DNA of 64,000 nt from SURF-21 sp964529285 (GTDB taxonomy: Bacteria; Actinomycetota; Geothermincolia; Geothermincolales; RBG-13-55-18), in contig CAZGWK010000013.1 of NCBI GenBank assembly GCA_964529285.1, positions 1-64,000 on the forward strand, read 5' to 3'. Below, piece by piece: positions 1-9,673 of the stretch. Position 1 is the stretch's first letter. Every line of letters starts with the position of its first letter. The notes under the pieces are model-generated. The model was not told the origin of the DNA and searched no databases. It saw only the letters and a program-made list of their open reading frames with translations. The translations under genes were made by a program, and so were the position numbers.

Positions 1-48
1 ATCCTTACCTACATTTATATACTCGCAAGCCCGCAGATAAACCTTTGT

Positions 49-158
49 AGGGGTCAGGTCTTGTTTCAGAGCATCTCAAAGGTGTTCAAATAAAACGTAT
101 CACCAGGCAATTTATATGTTTACATACCGGAGTATGCAAAAAACAAGACCTGACCCCT
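49..158. repeat. Inverted-repeat element 1 (GGGGTCAGGTC family)
   Basis: An 18-bp perfect inverted repeat lies at 49-66 and 141-158, with a 74-bp AT-rich centre. The outer ends read AGGGGTCAGG. No coding sequence is present inside. The same end sequence recurs at 37.55 and 37.66 kb, so this is one copy of a dispersed REP- or MITE-like family. No transposase is visible in the window, so mobility is inferred only. Confidence 0.8.
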
Positions 159-236
159 CTTAACTGATTCTTTACATTTTCTCAAGGGCGCCATAAAGAG
201 CTGCTGCGATCATATACGTAGAAGGAGGTGAAAAGC

Positions 237-827
237 ATGAAGAAAAAATCGGCGAGATGGAATGTCGCCATAATTTCCCTTGCACTGGCATCAACTTTCG
301 TACTCTTTACCGCCGCTCCCGTGCTTGCCCAGGACGGACAAACCCCGGACGCCCAGGAGAAGGAGGTCCCGCCGGAGTTGCAGGAAAAAGTGGAGGAATT
401 CAAGGAGGCGGCGGACGGCCTGCGCGCATACGGCGCTCTCCTGAAATCGGACTTGAGGGAGTTCAGGTCGAGCATGAAGGAACTGCTCCGGGAAGCCCGC
501 TCCCTCAGCCGTGACGAGAAATGGGAGCTTTTAGGCGATGCCTCGGACGCGAGGGACGAGTATGCCGGCGCCGTTAAGGAGAGGATCGAGGCGGCGAGGG
601 AGACAGCCGGCGCTATGAAGGAAGCCCTTGCCGCGGCCAGGGATGCCTGGGAGGAAGGCGACCTCGACGGCGCCCTTTCGTGCCTGGACCAGGCCATCGC
701 GAAGGCAGGAGAGCTGGAGGTCCAGTTGGATGAAGCACACCGCTTGCTGGGGGAGATCCTGGACGCGGTGGCACAGCTCAAAGGGCAGGCGGGAGCGGCA
801 TCCGCAACGACCTGGTGGGCTGTTTGA
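237..827 (+). CDS. Exported coiled-coil protein of unknown function
   Basis: The protein has 196 residues. I chose ATG 237 rather than GTG 228 because AAGGAGGTG at 222-230 is a near-perfect ribosome binding site that overlaps the GTG. The N-terminus has a Lys-rich patch, a hydrophobic stretch and an Ala-Gln cleavage-like site (VLAQ), as in a secretion signal. The mature part is almost entirely charged helix rich in Glu, Lys, Ala and Leu with heptad-like spacing, so an extended coiled coil is likely. I see no catalytic motif. It stands alone on the plus strand before a membrane glycosyltransferase gene. A structural role outside the membrane is plausible, but I do not recognise the family. Confidence 0.7.
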   Translation: MKKKSARWNVAIISLALASTFVLFTAAPVLAQDGQTPDAQEKEVPPELQEKVEEFKEAADGLRAYGALLKSDLREFRSSMKELLREARSLSRDEKWELLGDASDARDEYAGAVKERIEAARETAGAMKEALAAARDAWEEGDLDGALSCLDQAIAKAGELEVQLDEAHRLLGEILDAVAQLKGQAGAASATTWWAV

Positions 828-1008
828 ACCCTTGCATTGAGCCAGGAAGCGCGTACGGCTCCCCGCCGGACTGCCGGACGCAAGCCGTTTTCCGCAAACG
901 GCGATAACGATCAAGCCGCCGGTACCGGGGATGGAAGGAGCGCCCTCCAACCCCCCGGAGGCCTTTCTCCCCGGTGAACCGGCATTACGTACGAAGGAGC
1001 TCTGCGAT

Positions 1009-3699
1009 ATGAAGGGCGGGATGGGAGCGTGGTGGCGAAGGCGGGATGCCTATGAAGTACTCGCCGCTGTCTTCATAGCCCTGTGCATAGTCCTCGTCCT
1101 GGTGAACATATCCATGTACCCCGTTTACCTTGACATCCCCTATCACATGGCCGTTACCCGGGGATTCCAGGAAGCGGGCGGCGTTACCACCTGGGACTTC
1201 TGGGACTATGCGCCTTCGGGGCGGCCGCATATCTACCCGCCGCTGCTGCACGTGGGGATGTCCATGCTCCAGGATATCGGATTGCCTGCGCAGGCCGCCG
1301 CGACCCTGGTATGCGTGGTCATGTTTCCCCTCATCCTGCTCAGCACGTGGTGGGCCATGCGCAGGCTGTTCGGGTCTCGCGCGGCCTTCTACGCACTGGT
1401 GCTTATCGGGGTGCCCTATGCCTTCTTCTACCAGACCGGGATAACCATCGCCGCCTCACTGGTGCTGGCCCTGACGCCCCTGGTCTTCCTGGCCCTCGAG
1501 GAGGACCGCAAGATCGCCTCCATGGTGCTCCTGGCCATGTGCCTTTATACTCACCTCGTCCTGGGTCACCTGGTGGCCCTGGCGCTGTTTATCTACTTGC
1601 TTCACCGCCGGGACTGCTGGAAGAAGATAATCACCGTGCTGGTGGGCGCGTATGTCCTCTACCTGCCCTGGGGCATCGTTATCCTTTGCAACCTGGGCAG
1701 CTTTTCCGTATCAGAGCCCGGCATGGGCAGCGATTTCGCCCTGCACGTCCTGCTGTGGGGGATCGCTGCAGGCGGTTTCGTCGCCTGTTACTTCCGTAAA
1801 AAGAGGTATTATCTGCTTCCCGCCTACCTGCTTTCCATGGTACCCATAGCGTTCTTCTACTCTCACCGTTTCTGGGAGGGGCATATATTCCTCCCCCTGG
1901 CCATGCTGGGCGGCGTGGCGCTGGACGGGCTGCAATCATTTCTAGCCGAACGGCTGTCGCGCCGCACGTCCCTGGCCTCTTGTTCCAGGGTGGTAGCGGG
2001 GTTTGCCCTCGGCGCCCTGCTGCTCCTGGTTTTCTTCGCCGACCCCGTTCTCGCCTCCACGAAAAATATCCCCGGCCCGGGGGGATTGCGCGACCAGGCC
2101 GGCACGGTACCTCCCGCGGGTTTTGGAGATGCATATCCACCGTATGCCGGGGAAGGCGCGATTTACGAGACGCCGTCCGGAGCGCGGGCTCCATTCCCAC
2201 CGGGGGACGAGTACGCCGCACAGCATTCCGGCGATATCCCCCTTGCGGCCCGGCAGGGGACGCCCTACCCGCCCGGGGCGATGCCCGGTGCCGGTCAGCG
2301 GGGAGAACTTCCGGCAGTGGGAGAAAGGACGCTGCCGCGGCGCCCGCTGCAGAGGCTCAGGGATCTTGCGGAGAGTTCCATGGTGCTGTCGCTTCAGCCC
2401 ACCACGGTTCCCGTCCTCCTGGGCCTGGAGGAAGCTCCCAGGCGCCAATTCGGTGCCGTGGAGGTCTTCGGAGAGGAAAACGAGGAATTGATGTCGGCCA
2501 TCCTGGAGTACGGCGAGCCGGGAGACGTAGTGTTCGCGCCCGATGCCCGTCTGGGGGACCTCATCTACGCCATGACCGGCCTTTACGCCACGCAGGGCAT
2601 GTTCCACGAGGTGCAGCCGGAAGTGCAGCCGGACCCGCTGAGGGAAGCGCAGGTGGCGGTCGTGCATGCGGCTCCCGCGGCGCTGGCCGGGGGAAACGGC
2701 CTCGCAGCGGGAAGGGATGTCCTGGAGGAGGAGGGATGGTCAGAGGCCGAGCGGGTCGGCCGTTACGTGATCTACGCGCGGGAGTACTCGCAAGATGAGG
2801 GCGCGGGGACAAGCTCCGCCGCGATTCCCCTGTGGGCGGCGTATGCGTTGTTCCTCGCCGCTGCGGTGGCGATAATTCTCGACCTCGCATTGCGCAGGCC
2901 AAAGCACCCGGGCGGTCCTACACCGCTTTCACCACCCGAGGGCGGCTCTGGGGACGGTTCCGGGAGGGACAGCGCGGTGCTGGCGGTGATTCCCGCCCAT
3001 AACGAGGAAGAGAACATAGTTGACGTGGTGAGCGAGATACGCCGCGTCTGCCCCGGACTGGACATCCTGGTCGTCGACGACGGATCGCGCGACGGCACGG
3101 GCGGGAAAGCGCTGGCTTCGGGTGCCATGGTCATGAGGCTCGGCGAGAACTCTGGGGTCGGGGAGGCGGAGAGGCGCGGGCTGGCCTACGCTTACAGCCG
3201 CGGCTACGCTTACGCAGTACGGCTCGACGGGGATGGACAGCACCCGGCGTCGGGCATCGCGGACCTCCTCGCACCTCTCTGCAAGGGGCGCGCCTCAGCC
3301 GCCGTCGGCTCGAGGTTCCTGGACGGTTCCCGCCGCGGTTACAGTACGTCGAGACCACGGCGGCTGGGGATGGCTTACTTCCGTGCCGCCCTGCGTTTGA
3401 GCACCTCCCTGCGCTTCAGCGATCCCACCTCCGGATACCGCGCCTACTCCAGGCAGGCGATGCTCCTCCTGTCCAGGGCCGAGCCGCTGCGCTATCCGGA
3501 AGTCACCTCCCTTCGCCTGCTGGCCCTGAGCGGGCTGGAGGTGTGTGAGGTGCCGGTGGAGATGAGGCCGCGCCGCAACGGCAGGTCCTCCATAGGGCTG
3601 TGGCATGCGGCTGCCATGATCGCCGGGGTTACCCTGGAACTCATGCGCGTTCCTCAAATGCCTGGCTGCAGGCAGCCCGGGGAACCGGCCCTCGTGTAA
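1009..3699 (+). CDS. Multi-pass membrane protein fused to a GT2 glycosyltransferase domain
   Basis: The protein has 896 residues from ATG 1009, chosen because AAGGAG sits at 994-999; an upstream in-frame ATG at 931 lacks such a site. Roughly residues 20-350 form many hydrophobic helices, resembling GT-C or PMT-type membrane proteins. A Pro/Gly-rich, presumably extracellular segment follows, then another membrane helix (WAAYALFLAAAVAIILDL). Residues 656-865 are a GT2 domain of the dolichol-phosphate-mannose-synthase type: AVIPAHNEEE, VVDDGSRDGT and the DxD-like RLDGDGQH. The expected role is transfer of a sugar onto a lipid or surface polymer, with the catalytic domain in the cytoplasm. Substrate is unknown. 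The fusion order, membrane part first and GT2 last, is unusual. Confidence 0.8.
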   Translation: MKGGMGAWWRRRDAYEVLAAVFIALCIVLVLVNISMYPVYLDIPYHMAVTRGFQEAGGVTTWDFWDYAPSGRPHIYPPLLHVGMSMLQDIGLPAQAAATLVCVVMFPLILLSTWWAMRRLFGSRAAFYALVLIGVPYAFFYQTGITIAASLVLALTPLVFLALEEDRKIASMVLLAMCLYTHLVLGHLVALALFIYLLHRRDCWKKIITVLVGAYVLYLPWGIVILCNLGSFSVSEPGMGSDFALHVLLWGIAAGGFVACYFRKKRYYLLPAYLLSMVPIAFFYSHRFWEGHIFLPLAMLGGVALDGLQSFLAERLSRRTSLASCSRVVAGFALGALLLLVFFADPVLASTKNIPGPGGLRDQAGTVPPAGFGDAYPPYAGEGAIYETPSGARAPFPPGDEYAAQHSGDIPLAARQGTPYPPGAMPGAGQRGELPAVGERTLPRRPLQRLRDLAESSMVLSLQPTTVPVLLGLEEAPRRQFGAVEVFGEENEELMSAILEYGEPGDVVFAPDARLGDLIYAMTGLYATQGMFHEVQPEVQPDPLREAQVAVVHAAPAALAGGNGLAAGRDVLEEEGWSEAERVGRYVIYAREYSQDEGAGTSSAAIPLWAAYALFLAAAVAIILDLALRRPKHPGGPTPLSPPEGGSGDGSGRDSAVLAVIPAHNEEENIVDVVSEIRRVCPGLDILVVDDGSRDGTGGKALASGAMVMRLGENSGVGEAERRGLAYAYSRGYAYAVRLDGDGQHPASGIADLLAPLCKGRASAAVGSRFLDGSRRGYSTSRPRRLGMAYFRAALRLSTSLRFSDPTSGYRAYSRQAMLLLSRAEPLRYPEVTSLRLLALSGLEVCEVPVEMRPRRNGRSSIGLWHAAAMIAGVTLELMRVPQMPGCRQPGEPALV

Positions 3700-3982
3700 G
3701 GCCGCATCCGGCAGCGGTTCTCCGTCTCGCATATATCGTGCGGGTTTGAACTTCGAGATCATCTTCTGGATGTACTTGTAAAAGTGTAATCACCACGCGC
3801 GAATAGCGTTTTCACGTATGTCAGGGTGGAACCTGCAGCGTCTCAAGCGGCGGACTCGGCGCGTCGATGAAGAAATATCGCCAGGATGAAACGCGGTCAC
3901 GCAAGGCGAGGTAAAAAGGGAGTCAGGGGCAGGATAAGAGGGCAGCTTTCCCGCCTCTCACGACAAAGGAGGGAGCTTCAAA

Positions 3983-6241
3983 ATGCGAGGCAAGAGCAGA
4001 GTCTTCAAGGTCCTGTTGATCCTGGTCATTAGCGGGCTGTTCTGCGCCGCCACCGTGGCGGTGTCCGCAGCGGGGGAGGTGGACGCGTGCTGCGGGAGCC
4101 ATGGATGGTACTTCGCCGAGGGCTACACCGGCGGGGATTTCGATACCTGGATCCTCATCCAGAACCCCAACGAGACCGAGGCCGTCGTCCAGGTGAGGTT
4201 CTTCACGCCCAGCGGCGAACCCATCGTCAACGAATATAACCTGCTCGGCGAGACCCGCTACAGCATCTATCTGAACACCGTTCCCGGGCTGGAGAACCAG
4301 GAGGTAGCCGCGGAAGTAACCGTTAAGTACGGCGAGCAGGACGGCATCATCGCCGAGCGGGCGATGTACTTCAATTACGGAACGGATCAGGGAGAGCGCG
4401 TGGGCGGCCATTCCACCATCGGTGCGCCCAAGACGAGCGGCTCGTGGTACCTGCCCGAGGGCTACACCGGCGGGGGATTCGATACCTACGTCCTGATGAT
4501 GAACCCCACCGACGGCGACGCCAACGTCCATCTGAAGCTGATGAAGCCGCAGGATGGTAAGTATTACAAGTTCAAGGTCACCGTGCCCGCCGGCAGGAGG
4601 ACGACGGTCAAGCTGGACGACCTGGTATGGACGGAGGGGGAGGACAACATCATCCCCGCCAGCGGCGAAGGCGGCGAGGAAGAGGAGCCCCTGCAGGTCA
4701 GGTTCGACGACACCGACGTCTCCACCCTCATCTACGCGGACAGGGGCATCGTAGCCGAGCGGGCCATGTACTTCGACTACTACGGCAAGTCGGGGGGCTC
4801 CAGCTCCATCGGCACCACCTGCGCGGCCTCGGAGTGGTACCTGCCCGAGGGCTACACTGGCGGCGATTTCGATACCTGGGTCATGGCCATGAACCCCTCA
4901 GGCAATACCGTGGACATCACCTACACTTTCTATTCCAACTCGCCCGGCTTCGAGCCGGTGAGCGTCACCCATGAAGGCGTGGCGCCGTGGTCGCGTGACA
5001 CCATCCACGTGGACGAGGTGGAAGGACTCGAGGGGACCGACGTATCCACCAAGGTGACCGCCACCCGGCCGGTGCAGCTGGCATCGGTGGAAGACGAAGT
5101 GAAGAGGTACGCGGTGCTCTTCGGGGTGGAGGACTATCCGAGCGGCGACGATCTGCAGTATTCCGTAGACGACATGTACGATATCAAGCACAAGCTGGCG
5201 GGTAACGGCGACTTCACCTACTACTACTACGAGGGCGAGAACGCGACCCTGGAGAACTTCCAGCACAAGATGGAATGGCTGGCCGCAAACGCCGACGCCA
5301 ACGACGTCGTGGTCTTCTTCTTCGGGGGCCGCAGCGACACAGTGGCGGAGAACCAGATCGACCTCTACGACGGTAGCGTGACGAAATCGGAGCTCGAGGC
5401 GTACTTCTCGGCCCTGCAGACCGAAAACTTCGTGGGCCTGTTCAGCTGCGACAACAGCGGCGAGCTCGCCGAAGAACTGATGGCTAACGGCCGCGTGCTC
5501 CTGGCGTCCTGTGCCAAGGGAGGGGACTCCTACGAGTTCCCGGACGCCGCCTTCACGGCGGCCAGCGGCGATTCCGGCAACGGTGCCTGGGCCTACTACT
5601 TCGTCGAGGCGCTGGGCGCGAAGGCCGCGGACACCAGTGGCGACAACCTCGTGAGCGCCGAGGAGGCCCACGAATACCTGAAGAACAGGGTTACAGACCT
5701 CGTGGCCGCCGAGGAGGGCGCCTCCCAGGTGCCGCAGATATACGACGGCGTCGAGGGAGAGGTGAACCTCACCGTGGACGAGGTACCCGCCAACATCGTG
5801 GCGGAGCGCTCCGTGTACTTCAACTACGGTTCGTCTGACGACGGTGCCACCTCCATAGGCGCCTCCCGGACCTACCCCAGGTGGTTCCTGGCCGAGGGTT
5901 ACACGGGCGGGCAGTTCGATACCTTCGTGCTCGTCATGAACCCCTACGACTTCTTCCAGAAGATCACGGCGACCTACATGACGCCGGAGGGTGAGCCCAT
6001 CGTCATGGAGTACGTGTGCCCGCCGAAATACCGCATGACCATCAAGGTGGATGACCAGGACCCGAGACTGGCCTCCACGGACGTGTCCACCATGATCTAC
6101 GCGCAGCCCACCGAGGTGGCTTCCGCCGGCTTTGGAGGCGGCGTGGTGGTGGAGAGGGCCATGTACTTCACTTACACCGATCCCCTGGACGGTTCCGTCA
6201 AGGCCGGCGGCTCTTCATCGATCGGTTACGGTACCTGGTAA
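3983..6241 (+). CDS. Secreted repeat protein with an inserted caspase-like domain
   Basis: The protein has 752 residues and starts at ATG 3983 behind AAAGGAGGG. A signal peptide covers about residues 1-30 (hydrophobic run ending SAAG). Four copies of a beta-rich repeat begin at residues 42, 155, 286 and 634 with W(Y/F)(F/L)xEGYTGGxFDT and end with (V/I)xAER or VVER, then (A/S)(M/V)YF. The third copy is split by about 220 residues (373-597) that resemble a C14/metacaspase fold: RYAVLFGVEDYP, a beta strand DVVVFFFGGRS and GLFSCDNSG. The usual SGHG histidine position is Arg450; Cys489 may be the nucleophile remnant. Residues 550-561 match an EF-hand loop (DTSGDNLVSAEE). No sorting signal is seen. 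It is probably surface or extracellular, and protease activity is doubtful. Confidence 0.8.
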   Translation: MRGKSRVFKVLLILVISGLFCAATVAVSAAGEVDACCGSHGWYFAEGYTGGDFDTWILIQNPNETEAVVQVRFFTPSGEPIVNEYNLLGETRYSIYLNTVPGLENQEVAAEVTVKYGEQDGIIAERAMYFNYGTDQGERVGGHSTIGAPKTSGSWYLPEGYTGGGFDTYVLMMNPTDGDANVHLKLMKPQDGKYYKFKVTVPAGRRTTVKLDDLVWTEGEDNIIPASGEGGEEEEPLQVRFDDTDVSTLIYADRGIVAERAMYFDYYGKSGGSSSIGTTCAASEWYLPEGYTGGDFDTWVMAMNPSGNTVDITYTFYSNSPGFEPVSVTHEGVAPWSRDTIHVDEVEGLEGTDVSTKVTATRPVQLASVEDEVKRYAVLFGVEDYPSGDDLQYSVDDMYDIKHKLAGNGDFTYYYYEGENATLENFQHKMEWLAANADANDVVVFFFGGRSDTVAENQIDLYDGSVTKSELEAYFSALQTENFVGLFSCDNSGELAEELMANGRVLLASCAKGGDSYEFPDAAFTAASGDSGNGAWAYYFVEALGAKAADTSGDNLVSAEEAHEYLKNRVTDLVAAEEGASQVPQIYDGVEGEVNLTVDEVPANIVAERSVYFNYGSSDDGATSIGASRTYPRWFLAEGYTGGQFDTFVLVMNPYDFFQKITATYMTPEGEPIVMEYVCPPKYRMTIKVDDQDPRLASTDVSTMIYAQPTEVASAGFGGGVVVERAMYFTYTDPLDGSVKAGGSSSIGYGTW

Positions 6242-6253
6242 TAAACGAGAACA

Positions 6254-6285
6254 AGAGGGGCCGGGCCGACCCGGCCCCTCTTTCT
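6254..6285 (+). terminator. Rho-independent terminator after the repeat protein
   Basis: A perfect 12-bp stem (6254-6265 with 70-81 of the same block) with a CCGA loop is followed by TTTCTT. It starts 12 bp after the stop codon of the upstream gene. This is the clearest intrinsic terminator in the window. Confidence 0.85.
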
Positions 6286-6483
6286 TATCGTCTGCGCATG
6301 ATGAACCGCTGCTTGAATCGCGTAAGCGGCAGCGGCATCCGAAGGATGACGCGGCGGTGTCCAGTGCCTGGACAAGTCCGGCCTCGCTGACGAATCCCGT
6401 GATTGTGGCATGACTTGCCCAGGCCTGACACGTTTACATCCAGATGATACACGTGTACGTTCACACGTTAGAATCAGGCTCGA

Positions 6484-7305
6484 TTATTTCTGACACCTCG
6501 GACAGAAGTAAGAGCTGCGGCCGGAGATGACCTCGCGCAAGATAGCCGAGCCGCATGCGGGGCATCTCTTCCCTTCGCGGCGGTAGACGCGGTGGTCGTC
6601 CTGGAAGTCTCCCCTCTGCCCGCGCAGGTCCACGTAATCGCTCACCGAGGAGCCCCCGAGCGAGATGGCCTCGCCGAGCACCTCGCGCAGCGCGGCGTGG
6701 ATGCGCTCGATCTCCGCCGGGAAGAGCTCGTTCAGACGGCGCAGGGGGCTTATCCCGGCGCGGTGCAGAGACTCGTCCGCGTAGATGTTTCCGATGCCCG
6801 CCACCCGCGACTGGTCCATGAGGGCGGACTTGACCCTGCATTTGCCGCTCAGCGCAGCGGCCAGGACCTCGCAAGTGAAGTCATCGGCAAGGGGCTCCGG
6901 GCCGATGGAATGCAGGCCGCGCAGGGGCGCGCGGTCTCCGCGGCGCAGCAGGGCCGTCTCCCCAAAAGTGCGCGGGTCGACGTAGAGCAGGTCCCTGCCG
7001 TCCTCGAGGTGAAAAACGAGATGGGTATGGCGGGGGCGTTCCTCCCGCGGCGAGGAAAGGACCAGGGAACCGGTCATCCCCAGGTGTATGATAAGTTCCT
7101 TCCCGTCGTCCAGGGCGAGCAGGAGGTACTTCCCCCTGCGGCCGATTCCCTCTATGCGGCGCGCTTTCAGGCCCCTGCGGTATCCCAGGGGCGTGGGATA
7201 GGTCACCAGCCTGTCCAGGCCGACTTCGCAGCTGGAGACGCGCGCTCCCGCGAGTTCCTTCTCCAGCTGTCCGCGGATTATCTCGACTTCCGGCAGCTCC
7301 GGCAA
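6484..7305 (-). CDS. mutM: Formamidopyrimidine-DNA glycosylase (Fpg/MutM)
   Basis: The enzyme removes oxidised purines such as 8-oxoguanine and nicks the abasic site. Its length is 273 residues from a TTG at 7305. That start gives MPELPEVE, the invariant N-terminus in which Pro1 is the catalytic amine after Met removal. An ATG six codons upstream (7323) would bury the proline and cannot be right for an active enzyme; GGAAGTGGAG provides the ribosome binding site. Other family marks are RRGKYLL, HLGMTGSL, and a C-terminal zinc finger CPAC..CPRC. The gene is monocistronic as far as can be seen, convergent with the repeat-protein gene and downstream of a kinase operon on the same strand. Confidence 0.95.
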   Translation of the reverse strand: MPELPEVEIIRGQLEKELAGARVSSCEVGLDRLVTYPTPLGYRRGLKARRIEGIGRRGKYLLLALDDGKELIIHLGMTGSLVLSSPREERPRHTHLVFHLEDGRDLLYVDPRTFGETALLRRGDRAPLRGLHSIGPEPLADDFTCEVLAAALSGKCRVKSALMDQSRVAGIGNIYADESLHRAGISPLRRLNELFPAEIERIHAALREVLGEAISLGGSSVSDYVDLRGQRGDFQDDHRVYRREGKRCPACGSAILREVISGRSSYFCPRCQK

Positions 7306-7489
7306 TATCTCCACTTCCTTCATGCGAGGGCCCTACGCATACTATGCAACATCCACGCCCGGTCCGACATTGACGGATGTTTGTCGTGCGCATGCCGTTT
7401 ATCTCAGCGCCGTCGTCCAAGCTGGCCGCACGCGGTTTCGCTGCGAGGAGATGCAGCATCTCTGCGCAAGTATAACCTTTGCTTGACAC

Positions 7490-8971
7490 CTAAGGGCCGC
7501 CGGCGTTGTGGATGTCCGGGGGCGAGAGCGGCAGCTCCAGCGTGAAGACGGTCCCGACGCCGGGCTTGCTCCACAGCGATATCCTGCCCCCCAACAGGTT
7601 GAGGAGTTCGCGGCAAAGGGCCAGCCCCAGCCCCGAGCCACCATAGCGCGGTGAGCGGGAACGCTCCACGCGCGAGAAACGGTCGAAGATGTGCTCCAGC
7701 TCCTCCTCGGGGATGCCCTGCCCGTTGTCCCTGACCTGGATACGCGCTCCCCCGGGAAGGGGATCCACGGAGAGCATTACCTCGCCCCCCGCGGGCGTGA
7801 ACTTGATGGCGTTGTCCAGCAGGTTGTACAGGACCTGCTCCAGGGTATCGCTGTCCGTCTTTACAGGTGGGGTGCCGGGATGGACCTCGACCTTTAGCTT
7901 GATGCCTTTTTCGCGTGCAGCGGGAAGGAGCTTCTCTCCCAGCGCCTCCGCGTATTCGGCCAGAGGAAGAGGCGCCGGATGCAGGGCCCAGACCCCGGCA
8001 TCTATGCGTGACAGCGCCAGGAGCTGCTCCAGCACCCGTTTCAGGCGGGCGGTCTCGTCGCTGATGATAGTGAGGTAGCGCCGCTTGTCCTCGTCCGACT
8101 CCACCATGTCGTCCAGCAGGGCCTGCGAGAAGCCCTCGATGGAGGTAAGCGGGGTGCGTATCTCGTGCGAGACGTTGGCCACGAAGTCCTTCTGCAGCTG
8201 CGTGCTGTTCTGGATGCGCTCGGCCATGTAGTTGAAGTAGCGGGAGAGATCCGAGATCTCGTCCCGGCCGCTCACCTCCACTCGCCTGTCGAGGTTGCCG
8301 TGGGCCAGCTCCCAGGCCGCATTGCTCAGCTCGCGCAGGGGCTTGAGCACGTAGCTGCTGGTATAGAGGGCGAGGATGATGGAGAGTAACAGCGCCGCGC
8401 CGCCGGCGATGACCAGGTAACGCAGCAGCCCGCCGCTGGAAGTGGGGACCAGGTTCTCGTAGCGTTTGGCGACCAGCAGGTTGTAAAAGGAAGGTTGGCT
8501 GGATATGTCCAGGCGGATGGCGACTACGAGGGAATCGCCCATTATGGCGATTTCGGCGCGGTTTGTAGCCATGCCCTCGACGGCCAGGAGCGCGGGGTCG
8601 ATCTTACGAGGCATGCGCAGCGGCAGCGGCAGCGGGGCTAGCACATCCCCGCTATCGTTCACCACGACGCTCGCTGCGTTGATCAGCTTGCCCTCGAGGC
8701 GCAGCAGCTGGGTGACCCTTTCGACGTTGGCGATGGGCTGCTCGGGGAACTGCTGTCCCAGCCCGAAAGCCAGCTCCAGGTCGCGAGCCATCTCCTGGGT
8801 CTGCTCTACGAGCTCGCTGCGGGCGCTTTCCTCCTCGCGGTTCTTCTCCCGCCATACGAAGTACGCGAAAAGCGTCCCGAAGAGCAGGAGGCTCAAGACG
8901 CTCAATACGAGGAAGTAAAATAGGAACCTGCCGCGCAGGGAGCGGAACTGGGCACCACTTCCTGCGGCCAT
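7490..8971 (-). CDS. Membrane sensor histidine kinase (HAMP-HisKA-HATPase)
   Basis: The protein has 493 residues. A first membrane helix (about 15-37) and a second (about 185-207) enclose a periplasm-like sensor region of about 150 residues with no recognised domain. HAMP follows, then HisKA with NVSHEIRTPLTS (phospho-acceptor His near 272), and a HATPase with LLDNAIKF, DNGQGIPEEE and GGSGLGLAL. The order matches PhoR/ResE-type kinases. The start codon lies 4 bp after the stop of the OmpR-type regulator, so the two are co-transcribed and surely a cognate pair. The signal sensed is not evident from sequence. Confidence 0.93.
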   Translation of the reverse strand: MAAGSGAQFRSLRGRFLFYFLVLSVLSLLLFGTLFAYFVWREKNREEESARSELVEQTQEMARDLELAFGLGQQFPEQPIANVERVTQLLRLEGKLINAASVVVNDSGDVLAPLPLPLRMPRKIDPALLAVEGMATNRAEIAIMGDSLVVAIRLDISSQPSFYNLLVAKRYENLVPTSSGGLLRYLVIAGGAALLLSIILALYTSSYVLKPLRELSNAAWELAHGNLDRRVEVSGRDEISDLSRYFNYMAERIQNSTQLQKDFVANVSHEIRTPLTSIEGFSQALLDDMVESDEDKRRYLTIISDETARLKRVLEQLLALSRIDAGVWALHPAPLPLAEYAEALGEKLLPAAREKGIKLKVEVHPGTPPVKTDSDTLEQVLYNLLDNAIKFTPAGGEVMLSVDPLPGGARIQVRDNGQGIPEEELEHIFDRFSRVERSRSPRYGGSGLGLALCRELLNLLGGRISLWSKPGVGTVFTLELPLSPPDIHNAGGP

Positions 8972-8974
8972 GCC

Positions 8975-9667
<693 letters not shown>

Positions 9668-9673
9668 CCTGCT

